Below are positions 53,016 through 62,391 of a stretch of DNA of 64,000 bases, piece by piece; the stretch's first letter is position 1; each line of letters opens with the position of its first letter. Source of the stretch: Hyphomicrobiales bacterium (GTDB lineage Bacteria > Pseudomonadota > Alphaproteobacteria > Rhizobiales > Rhizobiaceae). The stretch spans positions 43,199 through 107,198 of the forward strand of contig JAPLOZ010000041.1 of NCBI GenBank assembly GCA_026400435.1. The letters run 5' to 3'. Below the pieces are notes generated by a model. It did not search any database and was not told the origin of the DNA. It saw only the letters and a program-made list of their open reading frames with translations. Made by a program: the position numbers and the translations under genes.

Positions 53016-56000
53016 ATGGCCGGCCGCACCCTCTTCGACCTCTTTCGCGACGATTTCGGGTTCACCATAGGCGCCGGCTCCGACGGAGCCGTCATCCTGG
53101 CCAGCATGACGCTCGTTGGCGTCCTTGCGCCGGACGGCCGCGGCCGCGCAAATGTCGGCGCGTTGACGCTGGAACCGACGCCGACGGGTGTCAGGCCGCG
53201 CGCGGCGGCCCCCGGCGACGCCATGGTGTTCGACCTGCCTGGCGGCGCGTGGGACTTCGGTATCGCAACCAGCGGCGCCAGCGGCGAGAAGCTCTCCGTC
53301 AAAATCACGCTGCTTTCGCCGCAAATGGCACTGCCCTTCCTTCGGCCGGGGTCGTTGGAGGCTGATGGCACGCTCGCCCCAGCCACCGGAACCGTCCATG
53401 CGATCTTCCCGAAGTGTCTGCTGGAAGTAACCGCGATGCGAGGCAATTCCGGATCGACGGCACGGCTGTTGCCGACCGGCGCACCCAGCGGTTCTCTGGA
53501 AGTCAGCTTTGAACCGCCCAACGTTTTCCTCGGCCCAGGAACAGTCCTCGGGCTCGGCCTGCCAAGGGCGACGCTGGACCTCGATGCACCTGGTGGCGCC
53601 GTCTTGCGCTTGCCCGAGGTCCGGTTGTTTCTCGAGCCTCCCGGCATTGCTGCGCTTGCCATGAGCGGCAGCGGACAGGGGCTAACGCTGGAGTTCGGCA
53701 ATGGCGGCGGCCTGTCAGGTGACCTTTCCGTGTCGGGCGCCAGCGGTGCGGCTGCGGCCGGGCGACCGCGCTTCATCCGCGACATCAACGGGCGGGTGAA
53801 GCTTCGGCGCAACACGGTGCTGCTGCTGTCGGTCGAGGGAACGGTAGAGCTATCGCAGGAGATCGCGCGCGTGCTCGGCGCCGAGATCGGCGACACGCCG
53901 GGCCTGCTGGACTACCGGCTGGCGCTGGCGCTCGACGGCGCCTGGACGGCGACATTGGCGCTCGGCGGCTCCGGCCAGACGTTCCTGTGGCGTTCGAAGC
54001 GCGGCGAGCCGCATGACGCCAGCCCGTTTCGCGACGCGATGGGCGCCTATGCGGTGTTCGCGCCGCTGCTGGCGTCGTCGCTGCCGGGCGCCGGCACGAG
54101 CGGTGTCGTCGACCTGGCGCTCGGCAGTGGCGCTGCGGCTTCTCTGGCGGCCAGCGGCTTTGTCACGACGCGACGCCTGACCGTACTCGGCGCTGAACTA
54201 TCGGTGCGCCAGAGGGGGGCGGGACCGCCCGATTGTCTCTTGTTCTTCGATGTCGAGACCGAACTCGACCTCGACGTCAAATTCGACGGGCTGCGCCTCA
54301 TCGGCACCCGCAAGCCGATTACGGTGCGCCAGAAAGCAGTCGGGCTAAGGCTTGATTTCGGCGCCAACGGAGCATCGCCGAAGTTGCATCCGGTGTTTGA
54401 CCCGCTGCAGGGGTTCGACCTCGATCTGAGCGACCCAGGCACATTCGACGCGCCGCCGCCGCTGGGCGACTTCCTGCAGCCCGACGCCGCGCGCATGGCG
54501 CGCGACAATCCACTGGTGTTCGAGATCGACCTCGTCACCAAGGCCGATCTCGGCCCGGTAACGATCGACCGCGCCGGGGTGCGCGTTCCGCTTGAGGGTG
54601 GGATGCCGTCACTTACCGGCCTCGGCGCGCATCTCAACATGGGCCTGGTGAATGGCGGCGGCCACATCCGGCTTTTGCCGTCCGGCATCGAGGGCGGCTT
54701 CGACGCGGCGATCGCGCCGCCGCTTGGCCTGCGCGTCAGTGGCCGGCTGCACCTGGAAACCAGCGATCCGGCGCCGCCTTTCGGCGATCTGATACAGGTT
54801 CTGGTCGGTTTGAGAGTTAAACTGCCGGTCCCGATCCCGCTCGCCAATTCGGGCCTCGGCCTGTTCGGCTTTCTAGGTCTTCTCGCCGTCAACCGGCGCC
54901 GCGACCAGCCGGAGGGAACGAGCCCGCTCGACTGGCTGGTGCAAGCCGGTGGCGATCCGGGCAGCGACACGGCGGCCTGGACGGGACAGCGCGGCGGCTT
55001 TGCGCTCGGCGTCGGCGCCGTGCTCGGCACGCTGGAGGGCGGCTTTCTGTTCAACGCAGAGGGCATGCTGATGGTCGAGCTGCCCGGCCCGCGCGTGCTC
55101 ATCGTGATGAAAGCGAACGTCATGCAGCCGCCGCCGTCGCTCGGGGGCGATGTCGGCGGCCTGTTGCTTGCCGTTATCGAGGTCAGCGCCGATGGCATCA
55201 GCATCGGCATCTATCTGAACTACGGCATCCCTTTCCTGCTGGAAGTCGAGGTGCCGGTCGAGTCGTGGTTTTCTTTCGACGATCCGGCGGACTGGCAATT
55301 CGACGCCGGATCTGTGGAGAAGCGGGTCTTCGTCTCGGTGCGGTTCATGACGTTCATCCGGGCAGACGGCTACTTCATGATCCACGGCAACGGCATTCAG
55401 TCGCCGCTTCACGCGCTGCAGGGCTTCGCGGTCGCCGCCGGCATCGAAGCCGCGCTGACATGGGGGCCGGTGCCCATCGGCCTCTATGTCAGGGTAGCGG
55501 TCGGCGCCGATGTCGGCATCAGCTACAAGCCCGTGTTGATGATCGGGCGCGTCACGCTCGAAGGTGAGTTGCGCCTGTTCATCGTCAGCATCGGATGCAA
55601 GGCGTCGGCCATCATCCGGATCACCGGCCAGTCCTTCTATGTCCGGGCCCGCATCGAGGGCCGTGTCGAATTCTTTTTCTTCGAGGTCAGCGGCGGAGTG
55701 ACCTTCGAACTGGGCGACAAGAATCTTGAAATGCCCGCCGCCGAGCCGCTTCTACGCGGCCTTTCACTGCATGCGAGGAGCCACGCCCTGTTGCCGGGTC
55801 AGGGCGCGGACGGTCCGATCGACGTTAGCCTGGGCGATGCAACCGCAGGCGGCGAACCCCTGCTGATCGTGCCGATCGACGCCATTCCGGTGCTGCAGTT
55901 CGAGATGCGCGCGCATATCGGTCCCGACGCGTCGTTCGAAGGCCGGCACATCCCAGCGCTGCTGGCCAAGGACGCGTGGGTGCGGCGCGGCGAGCGCTTC

Positions 56001-58229
56001 TATCGTTACACGGTGACTTCAGTCAGCGTGGAAGCGACGGATGCCGACGGCAAGCCGCATGCCGCGCCGTTTCAGGATGGCGACAAGCCTGTTGCCTGGT
56101 GGGACAGGCATTCCAATCCGGCATCGGGCGAGGACAGCAACGTGCAGCTCGCTCTGCTCAACTGGATTCCCGACCCGACGCCGGCAGCGGCGCTGCGCAC
56201 CAAAACGCGCGATACCCAGATCAAGTCGCTGTGGGGAACTGTTTGCGCCGAGGTCGCCGACGAGGCGGGCGTGCTCTGGACGTTCCACGGCAAAGCGGCC
56301 GGCGCCTCCGTGCGCGGCTGGACGATCACCGGAATCACCTGGCCCGACAAGTCGGACAAGGTGCGCTCGACGCCGCCGCCGACCCGGTTGCGGATCACCG
56401 AACCCTGGCGCACGGGCACGCTGGTCGATGCGCTGATGAAAGCCGGGCCGGCGCAGGTGGTGGTGCAGGGCGGCGCCAGAGTGTTGCTGGCTCCGCGAAC
56501 CGAACGGTTTCTCCGGCCGCGCGTCGACGGCGATCCGGCGATCCAGCAGGTCATCGACCATCTCCCGCCGGCCGACCTTGGCGACCTGGCAGACGCGATC
56601 CGCCTCGACACGAATGGGCTGCGCCACATAAAGGGCCTCGTCTCGATAGGGCAGAAGGCGGGTCGCCTCTTACTGCGCGCCCGTGGCGCCGACGGTTTGC
56701 CTACAGGCTTCGAGAAAGAGATCGAACCGGACAGTGTTGCCTTCGACCAGCTTCCGCCTCCGTGGCAGGATCAGGACGGTCCATGGGCGGCCCACACCCA
56801 GCCGCTCTTCGGCTTCGCGGGTCGGCCGCCTTCCTTTTTCGAACTTGAGCTCGACGCCAAGACCGCCGCCGTCGACATCGGTTTCATCTATGATAGTCCG
56901 AGCGAGGAGCAGAATGGCACGGAACGCTGGGCGCTGCTTGCCGTCGAACTGATCACCGAGGCAGAGATCGCGCGGCGCGATTTCGACGAGGCGCGGCAGC
57001 GCGATCGCGTCTCCACGGTTAACGGCGCCCTGGCGGCCGACGAGAGCATGCGGGCGCTGATGCATCCGGAATCGACTTATGCGGTAAGCGTCGATTACGA
57101 AGTCGTCACGGCCAACGCCGATGACACTGGCGAACTCGACTCCACGACAATCGGCCAACCAGCGAAGCGGACGCAATCTTACCGCTTTGCCACCGATGAA
57201 CAGCCTCCGCAGCGACTGGAGTCCCTGGTTCTGGCAACTTCGCCGGCCGAGGGCGAGGAGAGCTTTTTCTACCGCGATCCGATCCGCATGGTCTTTTCGA
57301 CGCGGGAAACGCGTAAACTGTTCAAATCGTATGGAAAGCGGTTGTACGCGGTCGCGAAAGCCGCATCGGGAAATCACCCACCGTCCATCGGAGGATTGTC
57401 GCCGGGCACGGTATTGCTGGAAGCGCCGGCAATTTCCGTCAAGCCGATCGTGGCGCTGGCGATGGCGCCATTTGAGAGTGCGCTGCGTACCGCGCTGGCA
57501 GGGCATTGCTGCGTCAATCTTACCTTCTCCGCCAACCGGCACGAGGCCGTCACCATCCCGCTCGAGCTTGCCCCATCGACCGGCTATGTGCTGGACATGG
57601 AGGCGCGCGGGCCTGGGGGCGCGTCGCCGCCGCCACAGCTTGAGCCTTTGCTGCGTCGCTCTTTCCGTACCTCGCGATACGGAGACGTCGCTTCCTTCGC
57701 CGCCGACATCCGCAGCCGGCCGCATTTTCACCGCCATCTGCCGGATGTCGCCGCGCTCACGCGCCTGCCGGCTGGCAAGATATCGGACATTGCCTGTGAG
57801 ACGGCGCTGCGCGACGCCGGCTGGGGTGGGCTTGACCGTATCGTCGAACCGCGAACGACATTGATCTGGACGGGAGCAGCGAGTTCGCCAGCTTTGCCCG
57901 CGGCGGTGCTCATAGAAGCGCCCGAGAGGCTGTGGCGCGAGCGCATCGTGCCGGTCGAGAAAACCGCCGATGGCGTTACGGCCTATGTGCGCGGCAGCCA
58001 GCAGTGGCTGTCCGTTGCCGACCGCAGCGAACCGCAGACAGTGACGCGGCTGGTCTGGACAAGCGGCGGCACGCGCATGATCGCCATCCTTCAACCGAGT
58101 GCGCGGGGTAAGCTGTTCCGGCTCGACCTCGTGCGGACGGGTCATCGACTCTTTGAAGGCGACGTCCCGCCCTCGCCGAGCGAAATGGCCAGCGTCCGCC
58201 TCGCCGCGCCTTGGGAGGCGACGACATGA
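53016..58229 (+). CDS. Very large beta-rich hypothetical protein (1737 aa)
   Basis: One uninterrupted frame of 1737 codons. There is no signal peptide. The N-terminal about 600 residues are Gly/Leu/Asp-rich with alternating beta-strand patterns. Residues about 600-900 (GLFGFLGLLAVNRRRD; FLFNAEGMLMVELPGPR; GELRLFIVSIGCKAS) resemble the DUF6603 type of giant bacterial proteins, an impression I cannot test. The C-terminal half (about 970-1737) is mixed, with several WxxG-type beta domains. The stop overlaps the next gene (ATGA), so the two products are made together. No catalytic motif is recognised. Confidence 0.88.
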   Translation: MAGRTLFDLFRDDFGFTIGAGSDGAVILASMTLVGVLAPDGRGRANVGALTLEPTPTGVRPRAAAPGDAMVFDLPGGAWDFGIATSGASGEKLSVKITLLSPQMALPFLRPGSLEADGTLAPATGTVHAIFPKCLLEVTAMRGNSGSTARLLPTGAPSGSLEVSFEPPNVFLGPGTVLGLGLPRATLDLDAPGGAVLRLPEVRLFLEPPGIAALAMSGSGQGLTLEFGNGGGLSGDLSVSGASGAAAAGRPRFIRDINGRVKLRRNTVLLLSVEGTVELSQEIARVLGAEIGDTPGLLDYRLALALDGAWTATLALGGSGQTFLWRSKRGEPHDASPFRDAMGAYAVFAPLLASSLPGAGTSGVVDLALGSGAAASLAASGFVTTRRLTVLGAELSVRQRGAGPPDCLLFFDVETELDLDVKFDGLRLIGTRKPITVRQKAVGLRLDFGANGASPKLHPVFDPLQGFDLDLSDPGTFDAPPPLGDFLQPDAARMARDNPLVFEIDLVTKADLGPVTIDRAGVRVPLEGGMPSLTGLGAHLNMGLVNGGGHIRLLPSGIEGGFDAAIAPPLGLRVSGRLHLETSDPAPPFGDLIQVLVGLRVKLPVPIPLANSGLGLFGFLGLLAVNRRRDQPEGTSPLDWLVQAGGDPGSDTAAWTGQRGGFALGVGAVLGTLEGGFLFNAEGMLMVELPGPRVLIVMKANVMQPPPSLGGDVGGLLLAVIEVSADGISIGIYLNYGIPFLLEVEVPVESWFSFDDPADWQFDAGSVEKRVFVSVRFMTFIRADGYFMIHGNGIQSPLHALQGFAVAAGIEAALTWGPVPIGLYVRVAVGADVGISYKPVLMIGRVTLEGELRLFIVSIGCKASAIIRITGQSFYVRARIEGRVEFFFFEVSGGVTFELGDKNLEMPAAEPLLRGLSLHARSHALLPGQGADGPIDVSLGDATAGGEPLLIVPIDAIPVLQFEMRAHIGPDASFEGRHIPALLAKDAWVRRGERFYRYTVTSVSVEATDADGKPHAAPFQDGDKPVAWWDRHSNPASGEDSNVQLALLNWIPDPTPAAALRTKTRDTQIKSLWGTVCAEVADEAGVLWTFHGKAAGASVRGWTITGITWPDKSDKVRSTPPPTRLRITEPWRTGTLVDALMKAGPAQVVVQGGARVLLAPRTERFLRPRVDGDPAIQQVIDHLPPADLGDLADAIRLDTNGLRHIKGLVSIGQKAGRLLLRARGADGLPTGFEKEIEPDSVAFDQLPPPWQDQDGPWAAHTQPLFGFAGRPPSFFELELDAKTAAVDIGFIYDSPSEEQNGTERWALLAVELITEAEIARRDFDEARQRDRVSTVNGALAADESMRALMHPESTYAVSVDYEVVTANADDTGELDSTTIGQPAKRTQSYRFATDEQPPQRLESLVLATSPAEGEESFFYRDPIRMVFSTRETRKLFKSYGKRLYAVAKAASGNHPPSIGGLSPGTVLLEAPAISVKPIVALAMAPFESALRTALAGHCCVNLTFSANRHEAVTIPLELAPSTGYVLDMEARGPGGASPPPQLEPLLRRSFRTSRYGDVASFAADIRSRPHFHRHLPDVAALTRLPAGKISDIACETALRDAGWGGLDRIVEPRTTLIWTGAASSPALPAAVLIEAPERLWRERIVPVEKTADGVTAYVRGSQQWLSVADRSEPQTVTRLVWTSGGTRMIAILQPSARGKLFRLDLVRTGHRLFEGDVPPSPSEMASVRLAAPWEATT

Positions 58230-60694
58230 GTGATTTCATTGTCGTCGATGGCGAGGCCGGCTGGCTGACAGCGCGCGCCGCTTCCATCTCCTGGGACAAG
58301 GAGCCGGGGGAGGGCGACACCTCGGGCTCGGTCGCCGTGCAACTGCGCTGGATGATACATCCCGACATCGGCCTGCCCCTTCAACCCTTCAAGGTTTGGC
58401 GCAGGCGCCTGCCAGTCGGCACTCGCGACAAACAGCGGCTCGCCAATCTCGGGGGCTGGAGCCTGGTGGAGACAGTCGGGCTGCCGGCCACCACGGGGTG
58501 GGATGATACGGGCTACGCGCTCGACGGGCAGGGCCCCGCCGGTCAGGAAACAGACGCTCTCGACGCCGCCTACGCGCGCTTGTTGCGCGGCGCTCCCCGG
58601 AAGGGCTGGAGGGGGCAGACGCCGGGCGGCAACCAGCCGCCCGCCTGGGAGCGTCCCGACGAGGCGCGGTTCCTCAAGCATATCGCCGGCGGACACGTCC
58701 TTCGGGGACTTGCCGCAATGCTTATCGACGAGCCTTCGCCGCGCCGGCATCGCTTCTACACCAGCGAGATCGAAGCCGAGATGCCGTCCGAACTGTTGCC
58801 GCATCTCCTGCTTGACGACGTCATCGGCAGCGTTGGCGAAGACGATCGGCCTAGCGGTAGCTGGAATCCCCTGATGCTGCTGCTGATGGGCGCCGCCACC
58901 GACCCCCTTGCCGCGCTAGCCTATGGTTTCGCAACCGCCGTCGATGCGTCGTTCTCAAACGAGATCTACATGGTTTCGGTGCGGCACACGCTGGAACCCG
59001 GATCGGGCAAGGAGATCGAGCTTGCCGACATCGTATTCCCCGCGTCGCTGCACCGACCGGTTCCGACGCCGGGCGGCCTAGCCGCTCGGCGCTCGCGGGT
59101 TACGCGGCCACAGGGTGTTGACCGAGCCGCACTGGAAACAACGGCCGTAACCTGGGACCGGCCTGTCAGGCCGCTCCTACAGCCGCCGCTGGCAGCTGAA
59201 ACGCCGTTTGCCGTCGCCTATGCGATTGCCCGCTTCGGCAGCCCGCCGGAGGATATCCTGCTGACGCCGCGCGACTATGCGGGCGGTTGGGAATCGTATG
59301 TTCCAGGCACGTCGCCCGACAACGAGCCTGTAGCCTTCCAGGATCATATGCACCGGACGCATGACGGGACAGCCGGCGGCGATCCGTACCCCGGCCAACT
59401 GGACGTCGTCTACGCAGTCGCCGGCCAGGACCTGTTCGGCCGTTGGAGCGACTGGCGGGAAGTTGAGCATACCGTACCGCCAGAAGTGCCGCACGCCCCA
59501 AAAATCCTGTCAGTGCGGATCGACGATGGTTTGCTTGTGGTCGATTTCGCCTGGGACTGGTCGGACCGCAGCCCTGAGTTCATCGAGCTTGCCGGCGTCT
59601 GGACCGACGCACCGGGCTCCGTGCTTGCCAGCGTGCGCGTCAAGTATGGCGGCGGCGACGAAGGAGTTTGCGCCGACGGTTCAGTGCGCGCGTTGGCGCA
59701 AGACAGAAATCCATGCGGCTGGGGCGCGGAACAGGACAAGAATCCGTCCGAGCCGGGAACGCGGTTCTATCGCTGGGGAACGCGGCAAACCATCGACCTC
59801 AGCGGCAAAGCCTCGCGCGAGTTCGGCGTACGTGGACGTGGCCAGAAGCATCTGCATTTCCTGTTCGATCCGGATTTCGGCGTAGGCCCCTGGACGGCGT
59901 TTTCGCGCGCTCGCGTATGGGACGACAGGCCATTGCCGGCGCCGGCGGTGGTGGCACCGGAGGCGCCATCATGGGCAAGCCTGCCAGATGCGGTCGGCGT
60001 CAGCCGCTTCACGCTGAACTGGCCCGCAGTTCCCGGCGCGGCTGGCTATATTGTATACGAGGCGACCGAGACTGCATTGCTAGACGCCGACCAGTCCGGA
60101 ACCGACCTGTCGGCCCCGCACCATGTCCGGCTGGCCGAACTGCGCCGGCGCAATTTGAGCGGCAAGCAAAGGAGCTTCAGGCGCCTCAACGAAAATCTTG
60201 AGACAGGTACAAGCTACGAGGTCGCGCTGCCGCGCGGCAGCCGTGTCATCCATGTCTTTGCCGTCACCACGATGAGCGCCAACCGGGCCGAGGGCCCCTG
60301 GCCGCATAATGCGCGCATGTTCTTTACCGTCGCCGCGCCGCGCATCGTGCGCCCGCCAGCTCCGGGGATCGCGGTCGCACCGGGGGTCGGCGGGCTGGGT
60401 GGAATGGTGGTCACTGTCGACCTCGCAGGCACCTCAGGCGGGCGGATCGATCTCTACCGCACGATCGTCGAGGCCGCCGCCGCCGATGTGGGTTCGATGG
60501 GGCCGGTCCACGCAAGCCGGGCAGGGGGCGTTGACACGGTCAGTTTCGTCGATGTTCCGCTCTTGGGACAGCACCGGTATTTCTACCGTGCCGTTGTCTG
60601 GTCCTTGCGCGACGATCTGCTCGGGCTGGTCGAAAGTCGCTCGAAAGCCTCGCCGGCCGTGTCGATCACGGTGCGACGCGATCCCGGGATTTAG
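58226..60694 (+). CDS. Large hypothetical protein with fibronectin III-like region (822 aa)
   Basis: An 822-aa product coupled to the previous gene by ATGA; GGGAGG stands shortly before. Soluble, no signal peptide. Residues about 579-690 (SRFTLNWPAVPGAAGYIVYE) have the look of a fibronectin type III domain, and a second such fold may lie at about 720-815. Earlier segments (VVYAVAGQDLFGRWSDW) are also beta-sandwich-like. These folds usually mediate protein-protein contacts. Its pairing with the 1737-aa protein suggests a complex or shared assembly. Function unknown. Confidence 0.87.
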   Translation: MSDFIVVDGEAGWLTARAASISWDKEPGEGDTSGSVAVQLRWMIHPDIGLPLQPFKVWRRRLPVGTRDKQRLANLGGWSLVETVGLPATTGWDDTGYALDGQGPAGQETDALDAAYARLLRGAPRKGWRGQTPGGNQPPAWERPDEARFLKHIAGGHVLRGLAAMLIDEPSPRRHRFYTSEIEAEMPSELLPHLLLDDVIGSVGEDDRPSGSWNPLMLLLMGAATDPLAALAYGFATAVDASFSNEIYMVSVRHTLEPGSGKEIELADIVFPASLHRPVPTPGGLAARRSRVTRPQGVDRAALETTAVTWDRPVRPLLQPPLAAETPFAVAYAIARFGSPPEDILLTPRDYAGGWESYVPGTSPDNEPVAFQDHMHRTHDGTAGGDPYPGQLDVVYAVAGQDLFGRWSDWREVEHTVPPEVPHAPKILSVRIDDGLLVVDFAWDWSDRSPEFIELAGVWTDAPGSVLASVRVKYGGGDEGVCADGSVRALAQDRNPCGWGAEQDKNPSEPGTRFYRWGTRQTIDLSGKASREFGVRGRGQKHLHFLFDPDFGVGPWTAFSRARVWDDRPLPAPAVVAPEAPSWASLPDAVGVSRFTLNWPAVPGAAGYIVYEATETALLDADQSGTDLSAPHHVRLAELRRRNLSGKQRSFRRLNENLETGTSYEVALPRGSRVIHVFAVTTMSANRAEGPWPHNARMFFTVAAPRIVRPPAPGIAVAPGVGGLGGMVVTVDLAGTSGGRIDLYRTIVEAAAADVGSMGPVHASRAGGVDTVSFVDVPLLGQHRYFYRAVVWSLRDDLLGLVESRSKASPAVSITVRRDPGI

Positions 60695-60726
60695 GTGCAC
60701 CAGAAACAAGCACCCAATGGATAAAG

Positions 60727-60761
60727 GCGCCGCTGAGTCTGTCAGACGACTACGGCGGCGC
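60727..60761 (+). terminator. Possible terminator hairpin after the 822-aa gene
   Basis: Arms GCGCCGC (60727-60733) and GCGGCGC (60755-60761) enclose a smaller GTCTG/CAGAC stem. The stem follows the last gene of the set by 32 bp. There is no clean T run after it, so rho-independence is uncertain. The rest of 60762-60952 shows nothing else. Confidence 0.4.
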
Positions 60762-60952
60762 GAAGTTGTAAAATGGTAGAGGTGTCGCGCCAAGCTTGTG
60801 CCAGAGGGGTTGTCAGCTTGGCTTTTCGGGTTCGAGTAGAATTTTACAAAGCCTGGGGCAATTAAGGCAGCCGGCCATTTCACTGCTTTTCGAGACGTTC
60901 CGGACAAATCTGCGTCGCCTGAAAGTGGACGATTATCCCGATTGGAAGCTGC

Positions 60953-62116
60953 CTAGCGGATATTGAGGCGCTCAATTTCACGAACCGCGTCGTCGATACT
61001 GGGCATGACCGACATTTCATGGGCGACGCGGGCGGCGGCGGAGCGCATCTCAGGGTCGTACAATGCCCGCTCGATCGCCGCCCGCAGCGACGTCGCGGCC
61101 GGCTGGATGAGCGTACTTCCAGCGCCGGCTTCTTCCACCAAGCGCGCATTGGACGGCTGATCGGCGGAAATCGGGGTGACGACCATCGGGATGCCGTGAG
61201 CCAGTCCGGCCAGCACGGTTCCCGCGCCGCCGTGGCAGATAAGGACGGACGCACGTGGAAATACCTCGCGCTGATTCACCCACGATGTGACCGTGACGTT
61301 TTCGGGTACATCTCCAAGCCCGGCCAGGTCCATGGCTGCCCCGGTCGAGAAAAGTGCCCGGACCGGCAAAGCGCCAACGGCTTCTAGAGCGATCCGGAAC
61401 AGTCGGTGATTTCTTTCGGACCCGGCGGCAAGCGTACCGAACGTGATGAAAACCAGCGGACGCCCATCGTCGATAGCCCAGCTCGGAACAATGTCTCCCG
61501 AGCCCGAGATCATTTCCCTGATCGCACGGACCCGGAAGGGTGTCCGCAGGCCGGCAAATGACACATCGCCGTCCATTGAGGGGGGAAACGAGGTGAAGCT
61601 AGGCTCCGCACGCAGACTTGCACCGCTGTCGGGTTCGATTCCGGCCTTCTGACGGATGGCGTCGAGCGGTATGCTGGCCGAATACAACACTTTAGCTTCG
61701 GCGCGCATGTTGGAGGACGCTACCCGCGCGGTTGGAATGCCTGTCTCGGCGGCCGCCAAAGACGCGCCGAACTCCATCGATTCGCGCACGACCACGTCCG
61801 GGCCCCAGGAACCGATGATGGAGCGCAGGCCGGGCAATGCGGCTGGGGCGTTGAGGCCCACGAATATCTCTCTGACGGCGGTCTCGGCGACCTCGTCGGG
61901 GGTCATCGTGGCGAACCGTCCCGAAATCTCGCCCAGCTTTGTGTCGCCGGGGTGTCCGAACTCCGCATGATCAAATCCGGCATCGCGAATAGTCGCGCCC
62001 GCATCGTGTGGGGCGGCGAAGAGGACGTGATGCCCCCGTTTCAGAAGAATATCGGCATAGGGAAAAAGCGGCCGAAGGTGACCGATCATCCTCATGGAGG
62101 AGAACAGAACGCGCAT
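60953..62116 (-). CDS. GT1-family (EryCIII/CrtX-like) glycosyltransferase
   Basis: A 387-aa GT-B glycosyltransferase. The N-terminal MRVLFSSMRMIGHLRPLFPYA contains the acceptor-site His. The C-terminal nucleotide-sugar signature VLICHGGAGTVLAGLAHGIPMV and SADQPSNARLVEEAGAG is clear. The family glycosylates small hydrophobic molecules such as macrolides, sterols and carotenoids. A carotenoid acceptor is possible but the gene lies 20 kb from the crt genes. ATG 62116 is chosen by family N-terminus. It is transcribed alone. Confidence 0.88.
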   Translation of the reverse strand: MRVLFSSMRMIGHLRPLFPYADILLKRGHHVLFAAPHDAGATIRDAGFDHAEFGHPGDTKLGEISGRFATMTPDEVAETAVREIFVGLNAPAALPGLRSIIGSWGPDVVVRESMEFGASLAAAETGIPTARVASSNMRAEAKVLYSASIPLDAIRQKAGIEPDSGASLRAEPSFTSFPPSMDGDVSFAGLRTPFRVRAIREMISGSGDIVPSWAIDDGRPLVFITFGTLAAGSERNHRLFRIALEAVGALPVRALFSTGAAMDLAGLGDVPENVTVTSWVNQREVFPRASVLICHGGAGTVLAGLAHGIPMVVTPISADQPSNARLVEEAGAGSTLIQPAATSLRAAIERALYDPEMRSAAARVAHEMSVMPSIDDAVREIERLNIR

Positions 62117-62391
62117 GCCCAATGCCTTTCGACGTGGAATAGCCTGAACCGCGGATCCACGCATTCAAATCAAGCATGGAAGAACGGACAGACTGTTGCA
62201 AGACGGGTGTCACGCTTTCATCGGCCATGGCTTTGAGCCGTGCCGAACCAAGGACGAACCAAGGATCAGATGATGGCCCTGCGAGGACGGGATGAACGCC
62301 CTTGAAAACGGATAATTATTGATTTCGCCTGCGATGCGCAGCCGCGGATGAACAGCGAGCGGCAGTTGGGTGGACTTGCCGATGAGATTGA

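Noticed and set aside
56670..58145. 491-codon minus-strand frame opposite the 1737-aa gene
   Set aside because: Arg/His-rich shadow; the plus-strand frame is continuous through the whole region and coupled to its neighbours.
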